A DNA stretch of 64,000 nucleotides, from NCBI RefSeq assembly GCF_036785885.1, contig NC_092317.1, positions 8,930,501 through 8,994,500 on the forward strand. The letters are read 5' to 3'. Source of the stretch: Coffea arabica. Lineage: Eukaryota; Streptophyta; Magnoliopsida; Gentianales; Rubiaceae. Numbering within the stretch: position 1 is the stretch's first letter; each line of letters starts with the position of its first letter. Made by a program: the position numbers and the translations under genes. The notes under the pieces were generated by a model that saw only the letters and a program-made list of their open reading frames with translations, did no database searches and was not told the DNA's origin. Positions 36,385 through 49,271 of the stretch are shown one piece after another.

Positions 36385-38863
36385 ATGGATCTCCTCCCAC
36401 ATCTCCTAGCACTTTCAGGGCTTTTAGCTTTGTTTTTACTCTACAAACAATGGAGACCAAGGGTTAATGCCAATCCAAGAAGCAAGGCCGTATCACCCCC
36501 AGAAGCCGCAGGTGGCTGGCCTGTCATAGGCCACCTTCTTCAACTGAGTCCCAATGTCCCAATTGCAAGAAATTTAGGAGCCATGGCTGATAAATACGGT
36601 CCTGTCTTCAGCCTTCGTCTAGGAATGAGGCAAACTCTGGTGGTAAGCAGCTGGGAAGCTGTTAAAGAATGCTTTACCACAAATGACAAGGCCTTTTCTT
36701 ATCGACCACCTTCTAGTTTCAATGAATACGTTGGATACAATTATGCAGCCATCGGATTTGCACCATACGGTCCTTATTGGCGCGAGATAAGAAAGATTGT
36801 TATGCTTGAACTGCTTTCGAATCGGAGGCTTGAAAGACTCAAGCATGTGAGGATATCTGAGATAGAAAAAAACATCAAAGTTTTGTTCGATGGTTGGATA
36901 AGTAGCAGCAATGATCCTCCAGCAAAAGTGAATATGGGGAAGTGGTTTGAGGATCTGTTCTTGAACATAATGGTGAGGAAGATTTCTGGGACGAGATATA
37001 CTGACTCTGAAGTGGGCTCAAAAAGAAATGCTCAATTTAGAAGAGTCGTTAAGGAATTTGTACATTTTTTGGGACAATTTGTTGTGTCGGATGTGATTCC
37101 ATTTCCACTATTGAAGTGGATTGATATGCAGGGACATCTGAAGTCCATCAAGCGTGTCTCTAAAGAGCTTGACAGTATCATTCAGATTTGGATTGATGAG
37201 CATAATGAAAGAAGGATGAAGATTAGTGAGCAAGGGGATGAGCAACAAGACTTCATTGATGCATTGCTTTCAGTAACTAAAGATGAGTACTTATTTGGAC
37301 ACTCGAGGGAGACAGTGATCAAGGCCACACTAATGGTAATCCACTCTCTTCAATACTGCCTTTGCACTCTAGCTATTAGAGATTTTCTATAGTATATTTC
37401 GTTTTGTAAATTTTTTTTTGTTTTTTCTGGTACTGATTCCTGCCTGAATAAAAGCATTAACTGTTTTAGAAATCTAAAGTATGAATGGGAGGACATTTTG
37501 GCTAGGTACTTATTTCTAGGGTGCCTGGACCTAGATTAGTGATATGAGCAAAGTGTTTTATGTTTGAGAGTTTGGTCAACTTGTTTCTCTAATTTATTCC
37601 AATGTACCAAGAAGCTTGATTGAAGAGAGTACACTCTATCGTAGAAACATCTTTGAGTGAGTTTTACTATGCTTTGCCCTCTGGCAAAGGATATCCAATA
37701 TAATGCATCAGTATAGAATACAAGATTTATTTGAGAGTGTAAAATTAAGAGTCTAATCAAAGTGAATAATCCAGTATTCACGGTTTTTTTTTTTTTTTTT
37801 TTTTGTAGCGAGCTTGAAGTTGAGTTCAAATTTAATTCATTTATTTATCGAGTCAAACACAAAAATTCTGTCGAGCTGACTCAAGTTGAGCATGAATGAC
37901 TAAGATTTTTTGTACACAAATTTCAAGTTTTAAGCTAATCGTGCCAAGTTCTAATTGAGCTTGTAAAGGATATCACCACTCTTATAACCATTAGGTATCT
38001 CGAAGTCATACCTAGGGTATCTACGATTCTGATAACCAATCTTATAACCATCAGTCATTCCTAAGTCATCCCTAAGAATGACAATACCTACGTCTCAAAA
38101 TGTTCAATTATTGGTAATGGTATGTTTCTAGTTATTGATCTTTCTATAACTACCACATGGTTCTGTGATTAAAAGTAAACGCATTAGCGTTTAGGATCAA
38201 CTCGTTAACGTTTCACTTGGGTCTTTCATCTTGCAGAGTCTTGTAATAGCAGCATTTGAAACCACATCAATTCACTTAACATGGACCTTATCCTTGCTCT
38301 TGAACAATAAGCATGTTATGAGGCAAGCGCAGGAAGAGATAGATTCAAATGTTGGCAAAGAGAGGTGGGCAGAAGAATCTGATATCAATAATTTAGTATA
38401 TCTTCAAGCTATAGTGAAAGAATCAATACGATTATATCCTCCAGCCCCTCTATCATTGCCACGCCAAGCCATGGAAGACTGTAATGTGAGTGGTTACCAC
38501 ATTTCCAAGGGGACACAGTTATTTGTGAATGTGTGGAAGCTACAACGAGATCCAAGAATTTGGTCAGAGCCAGATCAGTTTCTGCCGGAGAGATTCTTGA
38601 ACGGTGAAGTCGATTTTTCTGGAAAGAATTTTGAGTTCAGCTTCACCCCTTTTGGCTCTGGTAGACGATCTTGTCCTGGAATACCATTGGCAACACAAGT
38701 GACACACCTGACACTAGCTCGGCTGCTTCAAGGTTTTGATTTGACCACACCATCAGACTTGCCTGTGGACATGACTGAAGACACAAGTATTAGCATGGGT
38801 AAGGCCACTCCTTTGGAAGTAGTAATCTTGCCCCGCCTTCCAAATCATGACCTTTATGGATAG
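36385..38863 (+). CDS. Intact CYP82-family cytochrome P450 (525 aa, two exons)
   Basis: Exon 1 is 36385-37335 and exon 2 is 38237-38863, with a phase-0 GT-AG intron of 901 bp; total 525 residues, normal for CYP82. The chosen ATG gives the membrane anchor MDLLPHLLALSGLLALFLLY; upstream in-frame sequence has no family likeness. Visible signatures: proline hinge PPEAAGGWPVIGH (about 40-52), helix C WREIRK (about 133-138), I-helix AAFETTSIHLTW (about 322-333), ExxR as KESIR, PERF as LPERFL, haem loop FTPFGSGRRSCPG with the Cys ligand, and the CYP82-type end PNHDLYG. The enzyme sits on the ER face and uses NADPH-P450 reductase. CYP82 members oxidise terpenoids, flavonoids or alkaloids; the substrate here is unknown. 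The I-helix has Ala-Ala where many P450s have Ala/Gly-Gly. Three damaged CYP82 loci lie within 20 kb, so this is the survivor of a local array. Confidence 0.93.
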
Positions 38864-39737
38864 GAAGTTAATGAATCAGAACTTCAAATTATGCTTGTGC
38901 CGGAGAAACAATATGTATTGAGTTTTGACAAACTCTTATTGTATAAACAATTGATTAATAAATGTCTGTTAGATTTAGAAATGCAAGCATAAATTAAGGA
39001 ACCCTGATGACTATTCTTTTAGAGCCTTTTAGAGTTTTCAATTCTGAGATCTAACTGAAATCATTCGATATTGTTCGATAGAAGATTGATACGCTCATGT
39101 GTAACTGTATTTATGTGATTAAGCATTTCCATTGGGTGCTTAGCTCATCCCTACAAGACGAGCGACAAAAACAGGGGATTTCTGTAGTAGTCCAGAAGAG
39201 ATCCTAGCGTACTTTTAGAACTACGCTTTCTTTTCTTTGAAGAGCCCTCTGTTGCAGCTGTTTTCGGCTACTTTTCTATCATTTCTTTGATCTTTTTTTT
39301 TTTTTGACCTCTACTCAGTACCACCTCCTTCACCATGAACTAGTTGCAGGAATGCAGTGCCATTTCGCTTTCTTTTCCAGCCTTCCCTCTTTAGAAATAT
39401 GGGTAAGATAAGGATTATTTTCGCCACATCAAATTGCATTGAAAAGAAAATAGGGATTCGTCAGCATTTGTTATTTAAAAATGGTTCATCTCTGGTTGAT
39501 GCTAAATATTGAGAGACGTTCAAGTAGAGAAAAAGCAGAACTAATTGTGATGCCGTGAGACTTCAAATGAGAGAGCATCCCAACTTGAGTGTGCTGTGAA
39601 CTAGATTTTCGAGACAACAATTTAGGAGAATCTGTAAGAAGAAAGGGTAGAGAAAGAGGGAGAACAGAGATAAGAAAAATAATGAAAGGAATTTTATTCA
39701 TCAACAATCAGCCATTGCTAAGAACAAAATCGAAGAC
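38864..39737. other. 3' flank of the CYP82 gene
   Basis: Up to about 39300 it is the partner of 27574-27960 in the segmental duplication. A T13 run lies at about 39293-39305. No further gene. Confidence 0.5.
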
Positions 39738-39740
39738 TAA

Positions 39741-40398
39741 TGGTCTGTTTGATAACATAAAAAAGTGCTGAATCTGAATCTTTTCAGACATTCAGATGTT
39801 TTGAGTGTTTGATAAATAAAAATCTATTCGCTGAACTTGTTAAGCAGTGCTGAACCTGTGTGTATTTTTTTCAGCACAAGAATCCTAACTGAATGCTTAA
39901 TTCTGATAAGAATCAATAGAATTATTTCAACTACCTTATCTTATCTACCAAATCTACCCTTGTTTGTTAATTATGTTCAAAATTCTTATCTAATTAAACA
40001 ACCTAATATTCTCTATCTAATGATTTTTAGTTTTTATTTTCTCCCTTTTAATGACTTTCACATCTTCTCCATACTTCTCATATAATATATTTCATCTTTT
40101 ATATTAATTTGATTTAAAAATAAATATTGTCATTTTCATACCTTACAATTTTAAACTAATTAAATCATAGATTCTATTTCTTTTTTGAATGAAAGGATAT
40201 AAGGGCACAATTGTCAAATTAAACTTATTAAGCATTCAGCTATAAATATTTATCAAACAGTATAAATAGCTTTAGCATTAAAATTTAGACATTCATATAT
40301 TTTTTTCAGTGCTTAAAATTCAGCAAATTAATTGTTTCAGTATTCAGATTTCAGAATTCAGACTTCAGAATTCAGATTCAGTTTTATCAAACGGAACC
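39741..40398. mobile_element. PIF/Harbinger-type MITE
   Basis: The ends are TGGTCTGTTTGATAA and, inverted, GGTTCCGTTTGATAA. The 3-bp TAA duplication (39738-39740 and 40399-40401) is typical of PIF/Harbinger. Sub-terminal ATTCAGA repeats are present on both sides. It is 658 bp and codes nothing, and it is closely related to the element at 40461. Confidence 0.8.
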
Positions 40399-40460
40399 TA
40401 AGTGAGAAATATGAGAGAGCAGAAGAAGGAAGGATAAAAAATCAGAATTAAGAAGAGTAA

Positions 40461-41407
40461 GTGCATGTTTGATAACATAAAAAAGTGCTGAAACTGAATT
40501 CATTCAGACATTCAGATGTTGTGGGTGTTTGATAAATAAAAATTCACCTGCTGAACTTATTAAGTGGTGCTGAATTTGTATGTATTTTTTTCAGCACAAG
40601 AATCGCAGCTGAATGCTTAATTTGATAAGAATCAAGAGATTTACTTCAACTATTTTATCTTATCTACCAAATATATCCCTGTTTGTTAATTACATTCAAA
40701 ATCCTTATCTAATTAAACAACCTAATATTCCTTATTCAAAATCTTTATCTAATTAAATAAAACAACCTGATATTCTCTATTCAAAATTTTTTTTTAACAA
40801 TAGTATTTTTTTTGCAGTAATTTTCATCCGCAAACATTTATATTTTGATATATATATTTTTTGTACAGATAAATATTATTTATGTGATGCAGCTTATCCA
40901 CACACACGTGGCTTTATGACACTATATCGAAATATTAGATATTGGTTGTCTGATTTTCGAATGCTTCTCGTTCAAGATCAAAAGAAGAACGCTTTAACCA
41001 AGCACATGCAAGATTGAGAAATGTAATTGAACGTGCTTTTAGAGTATTAAAAACTCGTTTTCCCATTTTGAAAACGATGAAACCATACCCTTTTCCCACA
41101 CAAAGAAACATTGTCATTGTATGCATTGCTCTTCACAATCATTGTCATTTTCATACCTAACAATTTTAAGTTAATTAAATCATAGGTTTTATTTCCTTTT
41201 TGGATTAAAAGATAGAAGGGCAAAATTGTACAATCTAGCTTATTAAGCATTAAATTATGAATATTTATCAAACAGTATAAATAGATTCAGCATTAAGATT
41301 CAGACATTCATATATCTTTTTTCAGTGCTTAAAATTCAGCAAATTAATTATTTCAATATTTAGAATTCAGAATTCAGAATTCAGATTCAGTGTTATCAAA
41401 CGGAGCC
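40461..41407 (+). mobile_element. PIF/Harbinger element with transposase remnant
   Basis: Same ends (GTTTGATAA...TTATCAAAC) and interior as the MITE 63 bp to its left. It has about 300 extra bases in the middle (roughly 40870-41150) that encode a transposase fragment. The flanks are TAA (40458-40460) and TAG (41408-41410), an imperfect 3-bp duplication. Confidence 0.8.
40900..41150 (+). pseudogene. Harbinger transposase fragment (DDE_Tnp_4-like)
   Basis: With frame changes the plus strand reads RYWLSDF, then KEERFNQAHARLRNVIERAF, then RVLKTRFPILKTMKPYPFPT and QRNIVIVCIALHNH. This is the C-terminal block of plant PIF/Harbinger transposases (FN..H..LRNVIER.FGVLK.RFPIL, ending ALHN). The catalytic N-terminal two thirds are absent and the frame is broken, so it cannot be active. 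Confidence 0.85.
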
Positions 41408-41410
41408 TAG

Positions 41411-42119
41411 GGGTTGATAGAGAATCGGAGAAGCAGATTTGGGGAGTTAAAAAAATGAGAAATAAGAAAGAATAAAAAATAGAATAGAGGGAGGAAAGAA
41501 GAATCTGATATAGAATAGAAAGAGGAAAGAAACAAAGAAACAAAGAGGAAGAAAAAATATCCAATTGATAGTTAAAGGTAGTCCAAGAAAAGACTGCCTT
41601 GATACCAATTATCAAGAACTAGGCTTCAAGAAGGAGATGAAGGAGACGGGTTGAAGATAAAGAAGGAATAGAAAGAATTGAGGGAAGTGACTTCTCTCAG
41701 TCCAGTTCCTCTCTCTCTCACTCATTTCTTCCCTCAATTATTTATTTTCCTCCATCTTATTAGAGGATGAAAGGATTGTGGTTAACATGGGGTTTAGCAC
41801 AAAGTGAAAATGATTAGGAGCAATTGATATCGTAGAATGTACTTAAGCTGAATAAACATAGAGTTAATTGATTGAAATACTTTGGAAGTTTGCAACTCAT
41901 GTTGGCATAGGGAAATGTAATGGAAAATAGGTGCTTCATATTTTAATGTTATTGGAGAAAGGATAGAAAAACTTGGAAGGGATAATTTGCAGGAAGTAGT
42001 ATGAAATTGCAATTTGTGCATTTAGAGTGATATCTTTCATTAAACTTGGAGGATGACTTTATGATTTTGAGAATTTTTGTGGGTTAAGTTTTGAGGACGA
42101 AACTTTTATGAGGAAGGGA
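41411..42119 (+). other. Remnants of retrotransposon internal DNA
   Basis: The 3' part (about 42050-42119, 'ttgaggacgaaacttttatg' then the purine tract GAGGAAGGGA) is the classic junction between Ty3 chromovirus pol and its 3' LTR. At about 41597-41609 the minus strand reads ATTGGTATCAAGG, close to an initiator-Met primer site, so a separate Copia relic may be mixed in. No intact frame. Confidence 0.5.
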
Positions 42120-44096
42120 TAACGAGATACCCAAGTCCTGAGTTGGGAGTTTTAAGAGAAAATCAAAGAAATTAGAGATGAAACTTGAAGACATAGAAAT
42201 TGAGGGACTCATATAGCAAATAAATACAAGTTCTCTCCCATTTTTATCTTCTTTCCTTTTATCTTTTCTTCTTTTTGCTTTCTTCCCCCTTCATTTTTCT
42301 CCTCAAAGACACCAAAATTTAGAGGTTTAATTTGCCATCACCGGAGCACTGGCACTATGCACGCGCCCCACCATCTGATTGCCCATGACCTCAAACACCT
42401 CCTCATCGAATTTCATGGTTTTTGGTCATCGGAGATGCCGGCAGTTGCCGGTCAAAGGTTTGGCGGGTACTATTCACTGCAGTTTAATATTTTCAACTTT
42501 TCTCCCAAAATATTTGAATTTTTGAAAACTAAAAATATCTCTTTGTTCATCTTCTTATGGCTATCTTCAGTTACATTTTCATGATTTTTGGATGGAAGAT
42601 GAATTTTTGAAAATTAGTCAAACTTTTCTGTTTTCTTGGAATTTCGGGCTTTGATTATATTAGCCTAAATTTAGTTTATTGGAGATTTATTTAGCTTCTT
42701 AAGACTACTAAACATTGGTATTCATGATTAGTTTCATTTGAGTTTGTTGGGCTATAAATGAAATGGAATTGAAAAGGTTAATGGAGACTTTTATAGGCTT
42801 TTAATGTTATTTCAAATTTAGTTTAGTTATTTTGACTATACATGAAGTAAATGTACTTGTGGGTAGTATAATTAGCTATTAAATTTGTGTATGTCATTTT
42901 GGATCATGGATGATGATTTTATGTAGGATAATCTCTTATTATTTAGTAAATTAGGCAATAGAACATCTTAGCACACATATTGTTATCTTAGATAAGTATA
43001 ATAGTTGGTAACCGACTGTTGGATGATTTTAGAATCTTTGTCAAGGATTTGTCAATATTAGGAAAGATAAGGAAATGATCTTTATTAGCAATTAGTGGTT
43101 AAGAGTAGTATTAGACTCCTTTTTATGATAATTAAGAGTAGCTTGGTATTTTTAAGATTGTGATTGAGTATTTTATTATTATGTCTAGGCGATAAAGGTA
43201 GCCATTATTCTGAATACTTGAACTAGTGTGGGTATCCGTTGGACCGAGATAAGTGGTGCATGTATTCTTTATTTTTGAAAGATGATTTTTGAAAGCTACT
43301 TGTTTAATTGCTAAAGTGGCATGAGCATGTATAATTTGTGATATTTGTTATTACTCTTGCCATGGTCATTTGTGAGATGAAATGCTATGTTTGTTGAGCT
43401 CTTGTATAAGCGACTTTTGACGGGACTAGTTCCTCACATATAGTTGGCATATGAAACGAGCTAACCGTGTTGTAGTTAGCATTATAAAACGGACTAACCG
43501 TGTGGTAGTTAGCACTATGAACCGTGTTAACTGATTAAGTTAGCAACTGGATATCCGAAATCAATTGTTGTCTTATGGTTTGAGCTCGTTTATGTTATGA
43601 TGTATGATGTGCCATTGAAATGTTTATAATAACCATGTTCTTATAAAGTTATATGTATAAGTTAATGATATTTGAAATGTACCATATATGTAACATGCTC
43701 AGGTCAATAATGAGATACATGCGCTACTTATTGAGTGAGATTTCGCTCACTCTTTGTTGTTATTATGCAGTTAATGATGAGTTCATTGAGGTGGATCTTG
43801 ATAACTCGTGGGGGGTGGTAATGGAGATGGAGATGTCTTTTGGCTAGAGAATGACTTTTGCACTTCTGTATATGATAGATACTTTAGGATAGGATTTGAA
43901 TATTGTATATATTGTAGAAGGTTTAATTTTACTTTTATTTTGGAAGATGCACAATTGCTATTATAGATGATTTTGTATTTGTGGATTTAAAAAACTTATA
44001 TAAAGGTGAATGTAGGTTTTTTGGAAATTTGTTGCATTATGCCTTTAAATTTGTCTAGAATATGACGGTGCTATGTTCCGGGTATGAGGCGTGACA
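42120..44096 (+). repeat. 3' LTR of a Ty3 chromovirus-like element (about 1977 bp)
   Basis: It begins after the purine tract at 42110-42119 and ends GCGTGACA at 44096. Typical Del/Tekay-style LTR text is present: 'gagtgagatttcgctcactc' at about 43734 and near-repeats of 'ggactaaccgtgtggtagtt' at about 43460-43530. The left part of the element is lost and no 5' LTR was found. Its right end directly abuts a CYP82 exon. Confidence 0.7.
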
Positions 44097-44470
44097 GGTG
44101 GTTACTTTATTCCTAAAGGTACACAATTAATTGTGACCATTTGGAAGTTGCATCACAACCCCAAAATTTGGTTGGAAGCCGGATAAGTTTTTGCTAGAGA
44201 GATTCTTGAGTAGCCAAAATGGTGGCTCAGAAATCGATTTCTCCAGTCGTATTTGGGATTTCACCTTCACCCCATTCGGATTTGGCAGACGATCGTGTCC
44301 AGGAATGGCCATGACAACAGTTGTGACACATTTGATGATGGCAAGGCTGCTTCAGGGTTTTGATTTCGTAACACCATCAAACTTGTTGGTGGACAAGACG
44401 GAAAGTCTAGGGATGAACTTGAACAAGACCACTTGAAGTACTAATCAAACCCCGACTGCCTAATCACAAA
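44097..44470 (+). pseudogene. CYP82 exon-2 fragment
   Basis: Starts mid-exon, right at the LTR edge, with GGYFIPKGTQLIVTIWKLHH. A one-base insertion follows LE(A). Then come FLLERFLSSQNG (PERF changed to LERF) and FTFTPFGFGRRSCPGMAM (haem loop with Cys), then LLQGFDFVTPSNLLVDKTE. A frameshift precedes the family end text (LEVLIKPRLPNH). It is closer in wording to the minus-strand gene at 50779 (SCPGM; TPSNLPVD; LEVLIKPRLPNH) than to the gene at 36385. Everything before this part of exon 2 is missing. Confidence 0.9.
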
Positions 44471-47007
44471 CAAATTTCACAACTTTGTCTGGTGAAAGGG
44501 GGTACTAGTTGCTTATTTATGGAACAAGATGCATGAGATCCATGTACGGATATCAAATATTGCCTGTTCAAAATTGCTTGTTACCATAGAAGCAGCTATA
44601 TAGGAGTCAGCAATTAAATGTTTCTCCAACATTCTTTGGATTCAAAAATAAAAGTTGCCATTATAATAATTTTAGGATGCAATGTTGACGTGCGGGGGAT
44701 ATACATATATCAATTAGCTCATAAACAATCAACTTTTACATTTATAAATCTTAAATATTCCACACGCGATTTTTCGCAAGTATACGAATCGTTTATTGAG
44801 CATAGGGGTATTACCGATTACTTGTATGTTATTATCTTGACTAGTTATGGCGTAATTTCCTAATATATGTGAAACCTACTCTCATAGTGAATCAACTATA
44901 CTTGTAACTAAACCATACCTACTCTCGTGGTTATGAAATTAATTACAAGTTCATTTCTTCTATGAAATTATATGAAACAAGTCACTTAAGCCACAAAGGT
45001 GCACCTCTATTCTCGTGAGTGTACTCCCTAAGTTTATCATTTCTTTGAACTAGTGTTAAATTCCAAATTTTATTGCAAACTTAACACCTTAAGATTATTA
45101 TAATTAATGGCTGGTTAATCAATGATTAGATAAGCAAAAGTGATAAATAACTTGCTCAAAATAATATCATCAAATAACCAAGTAAACATCATTAACAAGA
45201 TATAGAAAGTTCATCCATAACTTTAGACATAAACTTTAACTAAACATGAAAATAAATACCAAACTTGTATTATAGTTAAACATGAAATCAAATACAAAAG
45301 AGAAAATGATAGGAGAGAAGTCGCCCTTGTCATATGAGTTTCAAACTCTCCATCTTTACTCCTCAATCTTCATTCAAATCTAACTACAAATACAAGATGA
45401 ATAAGCTACACTACCTATACTATACTACTCTAACTAATGAACTAAGAAAATTCTAGTAAAAACTACATTATTGTGGAGTTTCTCTAGCCTCCAAAGTTAT
45501 GAAAATGTTCTCCAAGGCCTCTATTTATAGAGGAATTCAATATCAAGGTAAGTTGTTAAAGTTGATGTAAATTGCTCCTTGGAATCACCAAAAGATGCTT
45601 CTTGAATTCTCTATACTTCCTTGCTCAGTTCCAGCCGAATTTCTTGTAGATAAATTGGTCAAAAAGCTTGTGTGAACAGAGCACAAGTTGCAGAGCAAGT
45701 TGTAGAGCCGCAATTGGGGATCCGAGAGCAAGATCCGAGGTCAGACTGCTCAAAATACCTCTCGGATCTCATTTTTTTCAATTTTATCTTCACTGCACAT
45801 TAGGATCCGAGGCTTGTAACATGGGAATCCGAGTTCGGATCCTCCCCTTGGATGTAGTCTTTGATTACAGAAGTTTATTCGAGATCGGGTTTAGTACAGA
45901 TCCGAACTCGAATTTACTTGCTCTATTTTTTCCAACTTCCACTGATATTTTCTTGATGATGAAGGCTGAACTAGTTCTTGTACAAAAAATGAAAGTTATA
46001 GCTCTTTGAGTTAGCTTTCCAATGCATCAAGAATCATCCAATTTGAAGATTTGTGGACTGATAAATGACCAAAATACCCTGAACTGGTTAGAACTCTTTT
46101 TCAGCTTTCGATCATGAAAATGTACTTCTATATTTCGACTTTTTGGCAATGAAAATGACTGAATTGGACTTTGATGTCTCATACCAAATGTAGATATATC
46201 TCTTAGCTTCAAAATGGTATAAGAATCACTTCAATATGATACTTGTAACTCAAGATACAGCCAAAATACAAAAAGATGTCAAATTTTCACATGCATTTCT
46301 TCCTTTGAACATTTTACACTTCATGTCTTCTTTAAATCACTTGAAATCATCAATAATCATCTAATTATCTTCTCAATTCATTCCATTTGATGATTGAATC
46401 ATTAAACCTATAAAAATATGAAGTTTTCACCATTAAAATCCATAAAAATGCAATTTTTAGCACTTTAACCACAAAAAGCATATTTTCCATAATTATTAAA
46501 CCCGGTCCGGGGAGGAACCCGGTCAAAAAGGTGGGTCAACGGGTTACTGGTTCAACCAATGGGTGAGTAGTCCAACCGGTGGGTCACTAAATATATTTAA
46601 ATATTATGTCTCATAATTTTTTATGCCATAATAAATATTCAGTTAGTCTAATTTATTATAGAATCATTAATTCTTATAAGAATTAACAACCTAAATTTAA
46701 TTAGTAATCTACCAAATTTCAAGTATAAAATTTTATCTAAGTGTAATTATCTAGTTTATTTATTAATTTTAAGTGCAAAAGTTTATTAAGAATGATATTT
46801 GCCTTTAAAAGGAATTGTGAAATATATTATTTTTTAAGTTAATTTAATAATTTATAGAATTTGGGGAATAATAAAATGTTATTAAAACATTCCAAATAAA
46901 TTTTGTTTTGAGAAATAAAATAAGATTAAAAGTCTAATATATAATATAAGAAGAACAAAATAACAAACATATGGGTAGTTGGTCCAGCGGCGATTGTATT
47001 CTATTAA

Positions 47008-47800
<793 letters not shown>

Positions 47801-47821
47801 TGAATTGCCGGTCCATTGAAA

Positions 47822-47906
47822 GGTGTTCGAATCTTCACTCTAACAACTTCATAAAATTTTTCCATGTCGACCGGGTTCCTCATAAAACTAGCCAGTTCAC
47901 CAGGTC
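47822..47906. repeat. 85-bp direct repeat, copy 2, right of the plastid insert
   Basis: Partner of 47021-47105. Next to it a second word, ATTGAATTGCCGGTCCATTG, also occurs twice (about 47801 and 47912), so a longer unit was duplicated together with, or around, the plastid insertion. Confidence 0.9.
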
Positions 47907-48479
47907 CGCTGATTGAATTGCCGGTCCATTGAAAAGTCAACGGGTTCAATGCAGAAACGATCTAATTCATAACTCGGCCTGGCTCAATTGCCGGTTCACC
48001 GGGTTGACCGGTTGAACCGCCAGACCGGGTCGGATTTAATAATTATGATATTTTCATTAGAAACCTAGTTCATTAGCTATAAACATGATTAAAACACATC
48101 AAAACTAAATAATAAAATCCATAAAAATGCAATTTTTACCACTTTAACCATAGAATGCATATTTTCACTAGAAACCTAGTTCATTAGCAATAAACATGAC
48201 TAAAACACACCAAAACTAAATAATGGGCCTATTTGGAAGCTAGTTTTTTGACCAAGTTTTTTACCTACAAGTTTTTTAACAACTTTTGCTACAGGAACCC
48301 CAAAAAATCTTCTCAAAATTTTTTACTTACACACTTCAAAATACCCAAAACACAAAAAAAATTCCCTTCCCTTTTTTTCTTCTTCCACCCCCATCCCAAC
48401 CCGCCACCACCGCCGGTGTCGACCACCACCACCGTTTCGTCCCCCATCGTGCGGAGATGCGCATGGCTTGTTGATGGCT

Positions 48480-48950
48480 ATGGAGAAGGCGCACGCTGGG
48501 GAAAGGGCAGGGGGAGGGGGTCGGGCTGGGGAAAGGGCGGGGGGTGGCGCCTGGGTCGGGCTGGGGAAATGGTAGAGGGGGGTAGCGGGGGGAGGGGGTG
48601 GCTGGCAGAGAAGGGTGGCGGGGAGAGGGGGTCGCGCTTGGGCAGGGGGTGGCGGGGGGAAGGGGTCGCGGGCAGAGGGGGTGGCGGGGAGGAGGGGGTC
48701 AGGCTAGGGAAAGGGCGGGGGTGGCGCCTGGGTCGGGCTGGGGAAAGGGTAGATGGGGGTGGCGGGGGGAGAAAGGGCAGAGGGTGGCGGGGGGAGGGGG
48801 TCGCTGGCAGAGAGGGGTGGCGGGGGGAAGGGGTGGCGGGCAGAGGGGGGTGGCGGGGGAGGGAGTGGGAGGGCAGAGGAGAGGAGAAGGGGAAAGGGTG
48901 GAGAGGGGTGGCGGGAGAGGGGGTCGGTGCTGGGAGGGAACGGGGAGGCT
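48480..48950. repeat. G-rich minisatellite with strong strand asymmetry
   Basis: The plus strand consists of degenerate GGGGGAGGGGG/GGTGGCGGGGG units with hardly any runs of C. A longer unit, 'ggtggcgcctgggtcgggct', recurs at about 48542 and 48720, so a higher-order period near 178 bp exists. Many runs of four or more G could form G-quadruplexes. Confidence 0.85.
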
Positions 48951-48959
48951 ACACAGAAC

Positions 48960-49053
48960 GAAGAAGAAGAAAAAGGAAGAAGAAGAGAAGAGAGAAAAGA
49001 AAAGAAAAAGGAAAGAAAGAAAAAGAAAAAGAAAAAAAAAGAAAAGGAATCAA
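48960..49053. repeat. Polypurine tract
   Basis: About 95 bases of almost pure A/G (GAAGAAGAAGAAAAAGG and similar) directly after the G-rich minisatellite. Mirror-like purine runs of this kind can form triplexes. Confidence 0.85.
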
Positions 49054-49271
49054 AAAATTTTTTCATTTTACAAAAACTCCTACAAAATTTTTCACCTTAC
49101 AAAAACTTCTACAAAAAAAATTTTCACCTTACAAAAACTTCTACAAAATTTTTTCAAAAACTTCTACAGTACACTACAGTAAAGTTTTAGACAAACTCCC
49201 AAAAAACTCAGGTTCCAAACAGGCCCAATAAAACACACTTAAAATACTCAAAATATGCACTTATCAAATGT

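Larger units (their letters stand above)
48225..49226. mobile_element. Tourist/PIF-like non-autonomous element with G-rich core
   Basis: The ends are GGGCCTATTTGGAA and, inverted, GGGCCTGTTTGGAA. A 3-bp AAT flanks both sides (48222-48224 and 49227-49229). Sub-terminal repeats of 'acaaaaacttctacaaaa' are present. The 332-codon open frame over most of its length is pure low-complexity sequence and not a gene. Confidence 0.75.

Noticed and set aside
48233..49231. 332-codon open frame on the plus strand
   Set aside because: It translates to Gly/Arg/Lys low-complexity text from the G-rich minisatellite and polypurine tract, inside a TIR element. Several other frames over the same stretch are equally open.
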